From positions 7,192,001 to 7,256,000 of the forward strand of contig OX387198.1 of assembly GCA_947561715.1 (NCBI GenBank): 64,000 bases of DNA. The letters are read 5' to 3'. Every line of letters starts with the position of its first letter. Positions within the stretch are counted from its first letter, which is position 1. Origin of the DNA: Ascidia mentula (lineage: Eukaryota > Chordata > Ascidiacea > Phlebobranchia > Ascidiidae). This document shows positions 48,345 to 61,260 of this stretch, piece by piece. The notes under the pieces are model-generated. The model saw nothing but the letters and a program-made list of their open reading frames with translations, did not search any database and had not been told where the DNA came from. The translations under genes and the position numbers were made by a program.

Positions 48345-51300
48345 ACTCCAACAAACATCCACGACATACAAGACAAACTCCACAGAGGTAGCTCTGAAAC
48401 TTGTATTACATGCAAAAAAAAAATTACTGACCTACAACAAAAAAGTAATTGCAACTTGAACAAAAATTCACACTTGTTTTAGCTTTTTAGTAATTGTAAT
48501 CAAAATAACAAAGTCATTATTGCAAAGTTTCTGCTTCATTTTTAAAGTCAAACGAAATTCAAATGAATGTGTTGCATTGGCTTGTTACATTTTATACACG
48601 TTACAACCTGCCTTGCTTCAGAAATACAATTTGTAAACACAATATATGTGCAATTTTGTTTTAGGTATACTTTAAAGCTAAAATAAATAAAGATTAGATG
48701 AAATTCAGAACCGCGCTTCAAAGCAATATTTGCAGTAACTAAACGAATGGAAATGGTACAACATCACAAAAATCCGAACAATCCAAACCCCGCAATGGCG
48801 CTTTATTTACAAACGAAACGGAGTCGTTGTTATGTCATGCTTTCAGTTCCGCGAACACCAGAGTATTTCAAAATGACGTGCCCAAGACACTAATAAAAGT
48901 TGAAAATAATTTATTAAGTAAATTTTACCATAAAGAACCTCAACTTACAAACACTTTTTGCATCGTTTTGGGAGATGTCAAAAGGAATATAAATAACATT
49001 TTCCATAATTTTGCACCAATCGTTGTGAGCAAGGAGAAGTTTTCTGACAAAAATTCCCGCTTTTATCTGATGGCACTTAACGAACGATTTATTAACCAAA
49101 ATCTGGGGTTTAGTTTCTGACTAAACTGTACTTAGTTGTCCAACACAACCAAGTAGTCATTGACAAAGCTTTTTGTAAGATTTGGTATTTTAGGTATCTG
49201 GTCAACACACCAATCCAAAAGGTTTTATTTAATGTGGTAGTTTTCTAATTTAAAAGCGAACAGGTATTGGCGTAAACCACAAGCTTTGGTGATGTTTTTT
49301 TCCGAGCACTAAAATCGTTAACGTTTCGACTGCTGACAAAAAAAATTGGTCAAAATGTTAACTTGCTCGAACCGATGGCCAAAGACTTTTAAACGAATGT
49401 TAAAGTTATGTTTTAATTGTGAAAATTAGCTTAAGATTTACTTCAGGTAGTACTATAAAAAGTAGCAGCAGTAGCTTTTTATTACAGGATCAGCCAGGCT
49501 TATAATAAGGAATTTTTTTAGTATTAATAAATAAGTTACAGTGATCGGTAGGCCTACAGCCGCAGTTTTGGGTAGATCCCAATATTTCAACTTTTGAAGT
49601 TACTTCAGGTAAAGCACGTTTTTTTAATTCGTTTTTCTTAAGTAGCAGTTAAAAAAGTAAAAAAAAAATTGTTTTCTGAAAAAAGGCGTGTCCACTGAAT
49701 GTAGCCTACAATTTCAAGGTAGTGATTGCTCTTGGGTTTTGCACGAAATATAATTTTGGAGTATAATATGCTAACTCGTAAGCACAACACAGTTTCTCTC
49801 AAAGATCAATGTTGCTAAATTTTTTGGGTCCCGCCCAGATTAACCCCATATCTCGTGTCGATCGCGACGTAATTATATGTGCTTGGCAATGTGGTTCGTC
49901 ACGCACTAACCACACGAGATTCCACGCAAACGTCACAAGGAAACTTGTGTGCAGACCAGACCACAATCGTAAACCGGCGGGCTTGGAGATTTTTGCTCGT
50001 TCCTGTAGCGAGTTAATAATTAACCGATCGGTTTATTACATATGATGTAGAGTTAGCAGAACTTATTCGGAAGTTAAAGCAATCATGAATATATGGTTTA
50101 CTTCGGCAGCCTAGCCTATATGCTTAGATGAAGGCAAAAAAACTGTGAATTTGTCGTGTATAGGTGCACAGCAGGCCTGGAACAAAGCTTTTTTGTTTGG
50201 GCATCAGCCAAACACTCACCAGAAAATACGCATGCAAAAAATCGTAGTTGTTCTTTGGATCGTTATTGACAAGATGACCAGTAGAAGCGATGACCAGTAG
50301 TCGGAGAAGTTTTCAGTTCATATAATGTAATTAGTGAGGTTATAATTAATAAATTGTGTGTATTGTCGGCAATTATAGCCTGCAAATGTGATGCAGAAAT
50401 TGTAACAATCTTTCTTGGATCCTATATAGGAACTATCTCACGTCTCAAAAAACAGGCAATACGTTGTAACCGAAGATTTGAACTTGTATAATCCACTTTT
50501 AAACAAAACTTGTTTTTGTTCTGTCCTTCTATAGAAAGAAACGGATGCGCCGTTTCCCACTGTAAATTTTTAGGGTAAAAAAAAGGTAGTAATTACGAAC
50601 ATAGCTAGGAATTTTCCAACCTATGTTTGACTTTTCCACCCCGAAGTGGAATTATACCACCTTTACTTGTGAAAATCAACCCCTTTGTTGTATTTTTCCA
50701 CCTCGACAATTTTTGAAATTTTCGGTGGAAAGTTACACCCATGCGGTTGTTGCAGTTCCACCCTTGTAGGCTCAGTGATCATTGCAATTGTAAAGTGTTT
50801 TCCATTGATGGAGAATGGCTTATGGGTAGAACTAACTAAATTTGCCTTCTGAAGGCCTGTGGAAATGAATTTCTTGGTCTGGAAATGCCATTCTCGAACT
50901 CCTGCGTAACAGAGTCAGTTGTGTGCAATGGGTCATGCATGGGTGCCAGTGTTTTGGTTGAATGAGCGGAAATGAACAGGCTGTTGCCAGAGCGATTTTC
51001 AGCGAGCTTGGGGCAGTTTTCCTGTGGTTTTCAGGGTTATTAGTAAGACAGTAAATTGGTAGAGGGTGATGTTAAACACGTAGCTGAAAATCTACCAAAC
51101 TATTGAGGTGGATTTTGTGGAAAAATGAATCACAGAAAGTATGCTCAATTTGTGATTTTCTGTTAGTCCCGACCCTTGTCTAGGAATTCTGGTCAAAATT
51201 ACATTCGAGATAACTACTTTAACCGCTCCCCATGGGCATTTTGCCCCCCTGTTGGACATTATTTTGGCTAAAAAAGCAAAAACATGTGTAGGTTTGTTTT

Positions 51301-52285
51301 GTGAAAAAATAAATCACAGCAAGTAGGCTACCCTCCATTTGCAACAAAGTAAAGTCACTAACCTTTCTCCACACAATGCATTCAGAATTAGATGTCAAAT
51401 AACTGTTTATGTTCCCCTCAGGGCTGTTTGCACCCCCCGTAAGATTGGCGGTTTGGTGGTAAGCCTTTGCAAACACCCCATGTGCTGCCTTAATGCAGCT
51501 GCAATCAATTATTAAGCAATAGTATAGTCCCCCTTCGTGAGTCATCAGACCCGGAAATTGTGTTTGGCAAACAAGAGAAACTGTCACCAGGTGTATGAAG
51601 GCGAATGACCTCTAAAGCTAAATTTTTCAAGATTTAATTGTGAGATACGGCCTACATGTAGCTTTTTTTGCAATCTACCAATCAATGTATATTCGACCGA
51701 TTTCACCAGATTAATTAAAAATTTTGAATTAACGTTCAGTTTTGCAATGAGAGTTTAAAAATAATAATAAATTAGGCATTGTATCGTTGTTTAACAAGCA
51801 TTACGTTACGCAAACGAAGATTGTATACAAAGAAAAGAAAAAAGTATGTATTCGCATAACATTTTTATGTTTTGCCGCGTATTTTCGAAACTTGTTATTT
51901 GGAAGAGACTTGGCTAAATCGGACTTTCTGTGGCTAAAGTTGAGTTTATTTAGTGAACGATGCGTTTTGGAAGGAAAGCTGCTTGTTAAAACTAAAGGTT
52001 GGTACTTGTGTTTTAGTTTTGCAACCCACGTCAAATCATACCGTTTTTATGCCGTTGTGTGAGTGTGTTATACCAGTTTGTGTATTAAACGACAACTTCC
52101 ACAGATTCAGACATTGAAGTAGCCTACTAATCCTGGTGCCCCCTTAATGTACTAACAATTCAGTTGTAGCTTGGAATTTTTTGACCACCCCTCGGGTTGG
52201 TAAATTCCACGCTTTTGATTTACAGTGATAACGCACTCGCACTTCGTCTAATAGGGTGTGAAAATATTTGTGACCCTTCGTCAAT
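48345..52285. other. long intergenic region, no gene recognised
   Basis: About 3.9 kb between the KNL1 start and the first FSP1-like gene. Open frames (48827-49117 plus, 49809-50042 plus, 51219-51587 minus, 51787-52059 plus) lack recognisable domains, signal peptides or splice partners. A stretch near 50,630-50,770 repeats the word ttttccacc on both strands and may be a decayed repeat. KNL1 and FSP1-A are divergent, so both promoters should lie here. Confidence 0.45.
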
Positions 52286-55200
52286 ATGGGGAGCCTGATG
52301 TCAGTTCCCTATCAACACGACATGCATGTTGTGATAGTGGGAGGTGGATACGGCGGTGCATACCTGGCAGCTTTATTGAAAAAGAAAGATTTTTGCAAAC
52401 TGACGTTGATCGACCCAAAAGATTGCATGATTCATTGCGTTGCTGCGCTGCGGGCGAGTGTCCAAAAAGGTGTAAACCAAAATGTAGCATTCAGTTCGTT
52501 TGCCCATATTTAATTCAAAAACAATTTTTTTTCATTTGTAGGTTATGCTAAAAAGGTGTTCGTGCCTTTGGAACAAGTAGCGGGCGATTCGTTCGTTCGA
52601 GGCCGGGTGGTAAAAATCGACAAGGAAAACAAAACAGTCATTCTTGAAAGCGGTGTTAAGGTTTAAAATGTTTGTAAATTAATATATTGACCAATCGGTC
52701 TGTTTTTCAATACAAAACTTTGGTTTTGCACTAGGTAAACGACCTCTACACACGACCTACATGGCTAAATTTGTTTTAATATTCTAGTTGACTACGACTT
52801 CCTTCGTTAAAACTGTGGTTAACTTACGCAATAAAGTCGCGATTGTGACGTCACGAAAATCCTTGAGTGCGATTGTTCGAATTCGACTAATCTTGTTTCG
52901 CAACATCGGTACAAATTTGACGTTTCTGTAGTCGCTAATCGTATAGGTTATCCTTTATATGTAGTATGCAACAGTTATTTGTAGAACTAAGGATTTGAGT
53001 CGTGTTATTTAAGCTACTCCAGCTTCACACAAAAACCCTCGACTCTGACTCCACAACCATCAGTGTGAGGTCGCTGTCTTGTTAATTGATAATATTTGGT
53101 CAAACTTTCTTGTGAACTTGTGTTTATCGCAGAAAGAAAATTCAAATATGTGTTTTGTCAACAGTATTCGCTAATATGCTTGCGGTTTTATTTCCTTCAC
53201 CACAGATAACATACACTCACCTGGTCATAGCAACAGGTTCAACTTCTCCATTTCCTGGAAAAATTGTTTCAACCCATCCCAACGTGTCGGCAGAGGATGG
53301 TATTAAAGTTTACGACGAATATGCGTTGGAGGTATGTATACAAGACTGAACACACAGATATTTGCAATTATTTTAAATACAACTGCTGAGTTGCTTCTAC
53401 GTAAAGACAGTATTCACGTTTTCGCGAGTTTAGTTTGTATGCAAAAAAATGGGACTCTAACGGGTGGGTGCTGGCAGAATTAAACATTTGGGAAAAGGTT
53501 TAAATCGAAGCTTTTCAACCGAGTTCAAGCTTAGACTGGGCTTCTGTATATGGGACAAAATTTTGAACCACTGGTTTAAATCAAAAAAATATGTGGTGAG
53601 CTGCAGATGAGCCACTGTTTCGACCTTTACGAAATTTCGACCCATCAGTGCAAGTATATAGTGTGATTTACAACGACGTTTTAGGTCCAAACAGTGGCCC
53701 TGTCTGCAGCTCACTTTAAAAACAGTATTGGTTATATTGCTTGTGCAAAATAAATATAGTAATACACTTTACACAGCGTATACGGGAAATGCTTTGGTGG
53801 TTGTTGAATTATTTAAGTTAACGGTCGTATTCATCGGTTCCAGATTGAAAAATCGAATCAGGTGGTTTGTGTCGGTGGTGGAGCGGTCGGAGTCGAGATG
53901 GCAGCTGAAATAAAAGTTGAATTTCCCGATAAAGAAGTAAGAAAAATATCACGCAATCTGTTGTCATGCAGTCATTATACATACGCGTGTTTTTCAAGGT
54001 GACCTTGATCCACTCAAACAAAGGTTTGGCCTCCGGAAGGTTAAGGGACGACGTCCAAAGTGAGCTTAAGGAAGAAATTGAGAAATTAGGAATTAAACTT
54101 ATGCTGGGTAATACTGATGTTATACTAAGTGTAATTGCTACCAATAAAACACTTTAAAGAAAAGTATTTTAATTGTTTCACAACCGTTAGCTTCCAGAGA
54201 CGTTTTACATTCATCTATTTTTTTAATTGAATTATTATTTGAGTGTGACAAATGCTAAATTCTTATAGTACACGCTGCAGCTAGCTAAGGTAGTTGTGTC
54301 CAACCAAGTAATTTTGTGCTCAAATATAGTTTTTGACGCACCCGATACGTTTGGCTACAGTTTGTGTTCCTACAGTTGCTTTCGCAAGATTAATTAATTC
54401 AAAGCTATATTTTAAAGCGCAATCTATTTGCAAAACCTTAATAAGGTGTACCCCAAAATTTTGGCACTGCGGACCGGTTTAACACAAGAAATATTTCAGA
54501 TTTAAACCTTTGTACTCTTACGATACGGCAGGTGAACGAGTTCAAAATATCGACGAGTTGACCTTGAACAAATCAATTAAGGGTCAAGTGGTGAAGACTA
54601 AGAGTGGGAAAGGCATTATAGCTGATCTGGTTATCCCATGCACTGGAAATAAACCAAACAATGAGTTCTTTAAAGACGATTTGGGTTGGTATTTTACATA
54701 AACTATGTGCTATAGCACGTTTTAAACGCTAGGGACAACAGAATTTTGCTTCGATAATAAGGGATGTTACGTTTATTTAAATTCCTGCACACAAACTTTC
54801 ACTTGTTAATAGCCATATATTTGTGTTTGTCTTTTAAAGTATCTTTTCACAATCTCCGGTGCAAACATGTCCTTCTTTTGAAATCTAAAAAATAATTCAT
54901 CACAGTTTCGTCGTTAACTGAAACCGGATTTCTAAAAGTCGACGATTTTTTTCAAATCGAGGGCGAAGCGAATCTCTACGCAATTGGTGACGTCACCAAC
55001 AGTAACGAGGAAAAGTTGGCTTACGTGGCAAAGCTACATGCAGAGTTGCTGGTGGATAACTGGATCGCCGAAGCAACCGGATCACAGAAAAAAACGTATA
55101 AACCGGAAAGTACGTATATGGGCGTCATGAGAACTTTAAGATTTCTTCGTCAAAGTGATAAAACGTTCGTTGCATGGGAAACAGGTGGTCGCACAACCTA

Positions 55201-55583
55201 TTTTTCTTTTTGAATACCCTGCATCAGTTAAAATTGGGATATATAAACCTAATATAACATAAGAATTTTTAGGGAACGAAAATTTTTACGATTTTCATTA
55301 CGTCAAACTGACACCTTTTACACTCACCGTAACCTGAAAGAATGAAAGATCATAAGTACAAAAGCACTTGTTGTGCGTTTTCGCGAAACCCTTAGCCTAT
55401 TACGTGGTTGTTGTACATCACACAGGCTCCTTCACAATGTTGATACCCCTGGGTCGAAATGGTGGAATCGGGGAATTGAAGGGAATCAAAGTCGGTGGAT
55501 TTGTGACGAAAACACTCAAGAGTTCCGACCTGTTCTCAGCCAAAATATGGGGCGACATGGGCGTGAAACCCCCGAAGGTTTAG
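52286..55583 (+). CDS. AIFM2: FSP1/AIFM2-like NAD(P)H oxidoreductase, copy A
   Basis: Eight exons: 52286-52469, 52542-52660, 53206-53331, 53844-53936, 53999-54107, 54532-54684, 54906-55109, 55426-55583. They total 381 residues (human FSP1 has 373). The N-terminus MGSLMSV fits the N-myristoylation signal of FSP1 (Gly2). The FAD-binding Rossmann motif is [14 protein letters not shown] (residues about 15-28), followed by CVAALRAS as in the family. The second, NAD(P)H-binding motif [17 protein letters not shown] is intact, as are the late motifs [10 protein letters not shown] and [18 protein letters not shown]. The C-terminus [15 protein letters not shown] aligns with the human end. FSP1 reduces ubiquinone at membranes to block lipid peroxidation and ferroptosis. 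The true exon 6 begins at GTGAACG (54532); the earlier acceptor-like cag at 54499 would break the frame. Confidence 0.9.
53597..53714. repeat. fold-back repeat copy in intron 3 of FSP1-like copy A
   Basis: Outer ends gtgagctgcagatgagccac and gtggccctgtctgcagctca are imperfect inverted repeats. Inside are cactgtttcgacc and cccatcagtgcaag, as in the 21 kb family. It sits wholly inside an intron and does not touch splice sites. Confidence 0.7.
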
Positions 55584-55699
55584 ATTCCAACGATAAAGCT
55601 TGTTGTGACCGATATTGCGGATTCAACATTATGCCAAGTATTACTGATGTCACGTGATATATTTCATTTTCGTATATTTGTTGTTAATGCTATGAGAGT

Positions 55700-55705
55700 A
55701 ATAAA
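55700..55705 (+). terminator. poly(A) signal of FSP1-like copy A
   Basis: AATAAA lies 117 nt after the stop codon of copy A. Confidence 0.55.
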
Positions 55706-56623
55706 CAACAGCGTTCACACCATCATGCACTGTAACGGATTACAATAACTCGCACTTATCATTTGCGTGCATTTTTGTCTGAGCTTGACTATTTTTCAGC
55801 AAGCGATAACACTCAAGGTTTGAGCAAATTCCACTTTTTTTCATAGTCCTCTGCGGTCGAGTTAATGTGACTCTGTCCATCTAAACTCAGGTGTTGCCGC
55901 TTTATGAAAGACGTATTTCGTTAATCGTAATGCGAACTGTTTAAATGCGTCTGTCCTTTTGTATTGACTGTTCCTGCAATACGTCAAAAGTGTGAAATGG
56001 AAAGCCTTTCTGGCTGGAAACCGTGATGTACAATTTTAGCAAAATTTTGATTTCAGCGAGTGGTCTGACACCCTGTCTGGTTAAGCGAATACCAACAACA
56101 CAGCTTGTCAAAAGTTGCGTTAGCGAGGTCGCCATACTTAGCGAGAAGGGGTCATCACGGCGCCCCGGGTCATTTAGCATTTCCAAGACATAGCTGGTCA
56201 GAATATTGCACAGTTGAAGTGGCATAAGTTGATGTGCGTCAACCTCGCTTACTCGTTTGATGCGGTGGTCGAGAGTCCTGAGACCATAGAGCAGAAGAGT
56301 TTAAAAGAGATTAGCGTTGTCAAATCAGCCAATACTTATTATGCGTAACATGCGAATGAATAGCTGCGTGCCAGTGATTTCTTATCCCCACTGACAATGC
56401 AATAAAGATGTGAACCAGCTTTTGTATAAAATCTTAATTTATTCGAGATGTGAACCAAATAGAGGTGGACTAGCAGTGAGCCTGTCAGGCAGTATGCCAC
56501 CGTTTTAAAACCAAAATTCTTGTTCGTTCTTCTGAAATAATTTGCTTAAAAGATACGCTTTTTTACAAGTAAGTCACATTGAGATTTTATACGACGTGAA
56601 AATATCTGAAATCCTTCGACAAT
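55706..56623. other. spacer between FSP1-like copies A and B, duplicated block
   Basis: The stretch 55,845-55,985 resembles 60,610-60,780 after copy B: both contain cctctgcggtcg, then a version of aactcaggtgt, cgaactgtttaaatgcgtc and a final tacgtc word. The tandem duplication unit therefore included 3' flank. A 94-codon frame on the minus strand (55941-56225) was not recognised. Confidence 0.5.
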
Positions 56624-59600
56624 ATGGGAAGCCTGTTGTCAGTTCCCTATCAAGACGAGATGCACGTTGTGATAGTGGGAGGTGGATACGGCGGTGCATA
56701 CCTGGCAGCTTTATTAAAAAAGAAAAATTTTTGCAAACTGACGTTGATCGACCCAAAAGATTGCATGGTTCATTGCGTTGCTGCGCTGCGGGCGTGTGTC
56801 CAAAAAGGTTAGCATGTGTTGAATAATAATTAAAATGTAGCATACAGTTTTGTTTGCGTTTGTGGTATTTTGAAAGACCCTCAACCGTTAAACGAGTATT
56901 ATACAATTGAATACAGGATACGCTAAAAAGGTGTTCGTACCTTTGCAACAAGTAGCGGGCGATTCGTTCATCCGAGGCCGGGTGGTGAAAATCGACAAAG
57001 AAAACAAAACAGTTATTCTTGAAATCGGAACAAAGGTTTAAAATGATTTAACTTTCAAAATTAATCTATTGATTAGTTACTCTGTTTTTCCATTCGAAAC
57101 TTTAGTTTTTGCGGTGCGAAGGAAGCTATTGTATTTACCATCAGTTGCTGTTATCATTGGGTAAATTTCGCCAAAATGCGAGTATACTTTATCCATCTTT
57201 ATATTAGGACTTCAATTCATTTTTACCAATCCACTCCGGCAAACATTTTAGAACATCAAATTGCTTTTTAGAATGGGTGCCATCCCAAGGGTTTCTAAAA
57301 CGCACACTGCCACCATTGATGTGCATTTGGCACCGTTGCCAGTGTATTTTTCGGACCTGATGGGTGTGTATTAGGAAGACCACAACTTCGATTACATTTC
57401 CCATAATGTACAATAGCTCCAATAGCGCCATTAGCTCCAATAGCGTCAATGTGCGCTTCAAAAACATTCCTTGCCACAGCTAAATTCCGAATAATTACCT
57501 CCTTCTTGTGCCTTGTTATGCATTTATGGTTTGACATACTGTTTTATTTGAGAAATTGTCAGTTGTTTACCAGCTACAGTTTCAACAATAAGTAGAGTTT
57601 GAAACTCGTTTATGATTCTTCGCGCACCATAGATAACATACACTCACCTGGTCATAGCAACGGGTTCAACTTCTCCATTTCCTGGAAAAATTGTTTCAAC
57701 CCATCCCAACGTGTCGGCAGAGGATGGTATTAAAGTTTACGACGAATATGCATTGGAGGTATGTAAACGAATCGTATACATACGTTGTAGGAGAGGTCTT
57801 TCATTTTTTAGGTCTTATAAATGACTCAACCAGAGGTAGGCCTCTCTTTAATTATAAATGTTAAACTTGTAGGAATGTTAAAATTGCAAACATTGGAGCG
57901 GGTCACAGCCCCAGTGTCCTCTCCCGAATCGGTACGTTTTAAATTTGTTGAATTCGTGAATTTGGTATTTTTGGATGAACCGTCTAATAACATTTTGGAT
58001 CAATAAGCGTAGAAAGTATGATTCCGATCAATTTGGCACTTTAGTTTAGCGAAAAATACTTGTTCTTACTTCAACGAACCAAGGAAAACACGACGCCTGA
58101 TGAAGAATTTATTTTACTGTTGAAAATTCCAGATTGAAAAATCGAATCACGTGGTTTGTGTGGGTGGTGGAGCGGTCGGAGTCGAGATGGCAGCTGAAAT
58201 AAAAGTTGAATTTCCCGATAAAGAAGTAAGAAAAATATCACGCAATCTGTTGTCATATGCACGTATATTTTCAGTTTTACGTGTTTTAATATAACTAGGG
58301 TTCTTATAAACGTTTTCTGGAGGATGCCACCCTTGAACTTACTGAAGCGTGATGCGTTTTGCTTTTTGTGTTTTGCTTTTTTCTGCGCGCCTCTCGAAAT
58401 TAAGCGTGTTCTTGCAACGACGCGCAGTCATTTAAAATACACGCTATCAAGCACCCGATACAGTTTCACGTGCGACGCAGTTGGAAAGTTTCACCTACCT
58501 TACGACGAACCAAATATAATGCCCGACCCAGCATAACCAAGAAGAAAAACCTGATCAGGATTCGTGCCCAGGACATCCTGGGTTCAAATTCCGGTGTGGT
58601 CAGTAAAAATAACCTCGAACGCTTTAAAGGTGACTCTCGTCCACCCAAAGCAGATGTTGGCTTCCAGAAGGTTGAGGGACGAGGTACTAAGTGAGCTTAC
58701 CGAAAAAATCCAGAAATTAGGAGTTAAACTTATGCTTGGTAAGATCGAAGGTTTTGACTTTTGGAAATATTGTACTTACGTCAAAATTGTGTTTTTTAAA
58801 ATTCAGTTAATTTTTGTGGCTTCCCGTGCGGCAAATGTTCTTATTATTCCAGCTGCGACTATTGCTGGGTAGCTTTGGCAAAAACATTTTTTGTGCTCAC
58901 GTCGAAGTTTGGTCGCAGTCAATGCTTAACTGTTAAATCAAACTTATCATTTTCATTTATATTTTTTTGCCATGTATGGAAATTTTTTTTTTGAAACCTC
59001 ATTGTGACGTAATGTTTGTACTCTTACGACACGACAGGTGAACGAGTTCAAAATATCGACGAGTTGACCTTGAACAAATCAATTGAGGGTCAAGAGGTTA
59101 AGACCGAAAGTGGGAAAGGCATTATAGCTGATCTGGTTATCCCTTGCACAGGAAATAAACCAAACAATGAGTTCTTTAAAGACGATTTAGGTTGGTATTT
59201 TTAATAATTTATTGGCCTAATAAACAAAACATACCGATATTTGCTGCGATAAATGATTGCACAAAAAATCACATCCGGTATTTAGTGTTCTGCTGTTTCT
59301 CAACTTTCGCGTAAACATATATTTGCCTCTCTGCCAAATCAAGGTGTTTGACATTTTAGAGCATCTCGATATACTGTGATTGTTTGTGGTCAACATTTAT
59401 TGTGTTCCTTGTTAACAAATATATTTATCTCAGGTTCGTCGTTAACTGATTCCGGGTATTTAAAAGTCGACCAGTTTTTTCAAATCAAAGGAGAAGAAAA
59501 TCTTTACGCAATCGGTGACATCACCAACAGCGACGAGGAAAAGTTGGCTTACGTGGCAAAGCTACATGCGGAGTTGTTGGTCGATAACTGGATCGCCGAA

Positions 59601-60153
59601 GCAACCGGATCACAGAAAAAAACGTATAAACCGGAAAGTACGTATATATGTTGTCACAGACTTTGTTCTTTTAAAATAATATGTGACGTTTTATGCATTT
59701 GATTAAATTTTCACCAGAAACTTAGCAAAAATGTAGGCCATGAATATTCGTTATTATAACCATCAAAGCATTCGCTGTTGCCATTAAAAATCAACCTTTT
59801 TCAAACCATTATTTGTACCGCACGTCAAACTGGCTTCGCGGCCATAAGCCGAACAAATTTGACAGATAAAAATTCAAAGCGTCGAGTAACAAACACATTT
59901 GGGCACTGCTCAATACACTAGTGGCGTGTAAGGACCCTCATTGTTATTTTCCACAAAAACCCGCTGCACATTTTATAAGTTTGCTATACACACAGGTGCT
60001 TTCACAATGTTGCTACCCTTGGGTCGAAGTGGTGGAATCGGAGAATTGAAGGGAATCAAAGTCGGTGGATTCGTGACCAAAACTCTCAAGAGTTCCGACC
60101 TGTTCTCAGCCAAAATATGGGGCGACATGGGCGTGAAACCCCCGAAGATTTAG
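56624..60153 (+). CDS. AIFM2: FSP1/AIFM2-like NAD(P)H oxidoreductase, copy B
   Basis: Eight exons: 56624-56807, 56917-57035, 57633-57758, 58133-58225, 58630-58738, 59038-59190, 59434-59637, 59996-60153. Each has exactly the length of its counterpart in copy A, again 381 residues. The N-terminus MGSLLSVPYQDEM keeps Gly2. Both Rossmann motifs are intact ([28 protein letters not shown]), as are IPCTGNKP and YAIGDITNSDEEKLAY. Exons are very similar to copy A while introns are largely unrelated. That pattern suggests an older duplication with constraint or exon-level conversion. The most changed coding exon is exon 5 (VHPKQMLASRRLRDEV versus [16 protein letters not shown]). Exon 5 lies just downstream of a tRNA-like repeat insertion. 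Likely the same ubiquinone-reducing membrane enzyme as copy A. Confidence 0.9.
58555..58612 (+). repeat. tRNA-derived SINE-like fragment
   Basis: Contains ggttcaaattcc (58581-58592), close to the RNA polymerase III B box / tRNA T-arm consensus, within catcctgggttcaaattccg followed by gtgtggt. A matching block in opposite orientation is at 63,950-63,994. No cloverleaf is complete, so this is not a functional tRNA gene. It lies in intron 4 of FSP1-like copy B, 18 bp upstream of exon 5. Confidence 0.5.
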
Positions 60154-61260
60154 ATTTCAACGATAAAGCTTGTAGTGACCGATATTTCGTATATATATAT
60201 GCCACTTAATGTGCTTAGAAACTTCGTACGTGGCTGTTACATGGTACTTAAACAACGTTTTTGTTTCGTTATTAACATTTTTGTGATGCGAATTAACGTG
60301 ACTTTCGATCAACAAGGAGTTATAATAATATTCATGATTTGACAATTTTGCTTATTTATTGTAATGAGGAACATATGAAGGCCGCTATTACGCTGGATTG
60401 CGGAAATTTGCACATCTTGCTTTCGTGCACATTGCCCTGACCATCGATCTCCGCCATTTCGACAAGCGAGAAAACATGGTTTGTAGTAATTTCCAGCCCT
60501 TTTATCGCCATCGCGATATATACTCGTCATAAGAGTATCGTGTTCCGTGTTTTTGTTTGGTGTCAGCTCGACGCCGGCGTCTGTTTTCATGGTCGCTATT
60601 GTGCGAGATCGTTGGTCCTCTGCGGTCGTTTGAGTGGGACCCGGGCAACCTGAACTCAAGTGTCGACAGAAACGACGTAGCTGCTGTGTAATCTTGATAC
60701 GAACTGTTTAAATGCGTCGACCCTCTTAGCTTGAGTGTATTGGCTATTACTGCGGTACGTCCAATGTTGACTGCCAAGTGATCGCACGCACTGCCAAGAC
60801 TTAAAGTCAGCTGCATGTAGAATCGTAAGGCTGTGAGGAAAAGAGACGGCAAAGTTTTAATAGCGAGGTACTTGCCTGAGCATGTGAAGCTGCTGTGTTG
60901 TTTCAGCTTTAGTTTTAAGTGCAGTTGCTTCAACCTAGACCGCAGTTTAAGACTGGTACATGTTCTCCAACTATTTGCAATCAAGTCCAGTGCAAAGTTT
61001 AAGCATGAAGAAAAACTCAATTTTATGCAAAAGTCCAGTCATCATGCTACTGGAATGTAAACAGTAGCTACCGTAAGAAATCCTTAATTAAGTAAAAATC
61101 AAATCTATATTTTCATATTTGTAAAGAAACAATGTTATAATCTCGTGAAGCATGCAATATGGGTAAACGTGTAAGTGCAAGCTAACACCAGCACATATAC
61201 AAGCATTACTTACGCTTTTTACCCTCTCTATCTCTCCCAGACTACTGTAAATAAGAAATA
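60154..61260. other. spacer between FSP1-like copies B and C, possible transposase remnant
   Basis: Contains the counterpart of the 55.8-56.0 kb block. On the minus strand a 172-codon frame (60502-61020) includes LFLTALRFYMQ, then GSACDHLAVNIGRTAV. This faintly resembles the start of PIF/Harbinger (HARBI1-type) transposases, where a LxALRFYATGS segment is followed by a DHLGVS-type helix. No catalytic residues can be confirmed. Confidence 0.3.

Noticed and set aside
51219..51587. 122-codon minus-strand frame
   Set aside because: No domain and no splice partners. Related words recur at about 51,100, suggesting decayed repeat sequence.
54499..54531. Earlier exon-6 acceptor in FSP1-like copy A
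   Set aside because: It puts the following [10 protein letters not shown] segment out of frame. The later acceptor at 54531 gives the family sequence and the same exon length as copy B.
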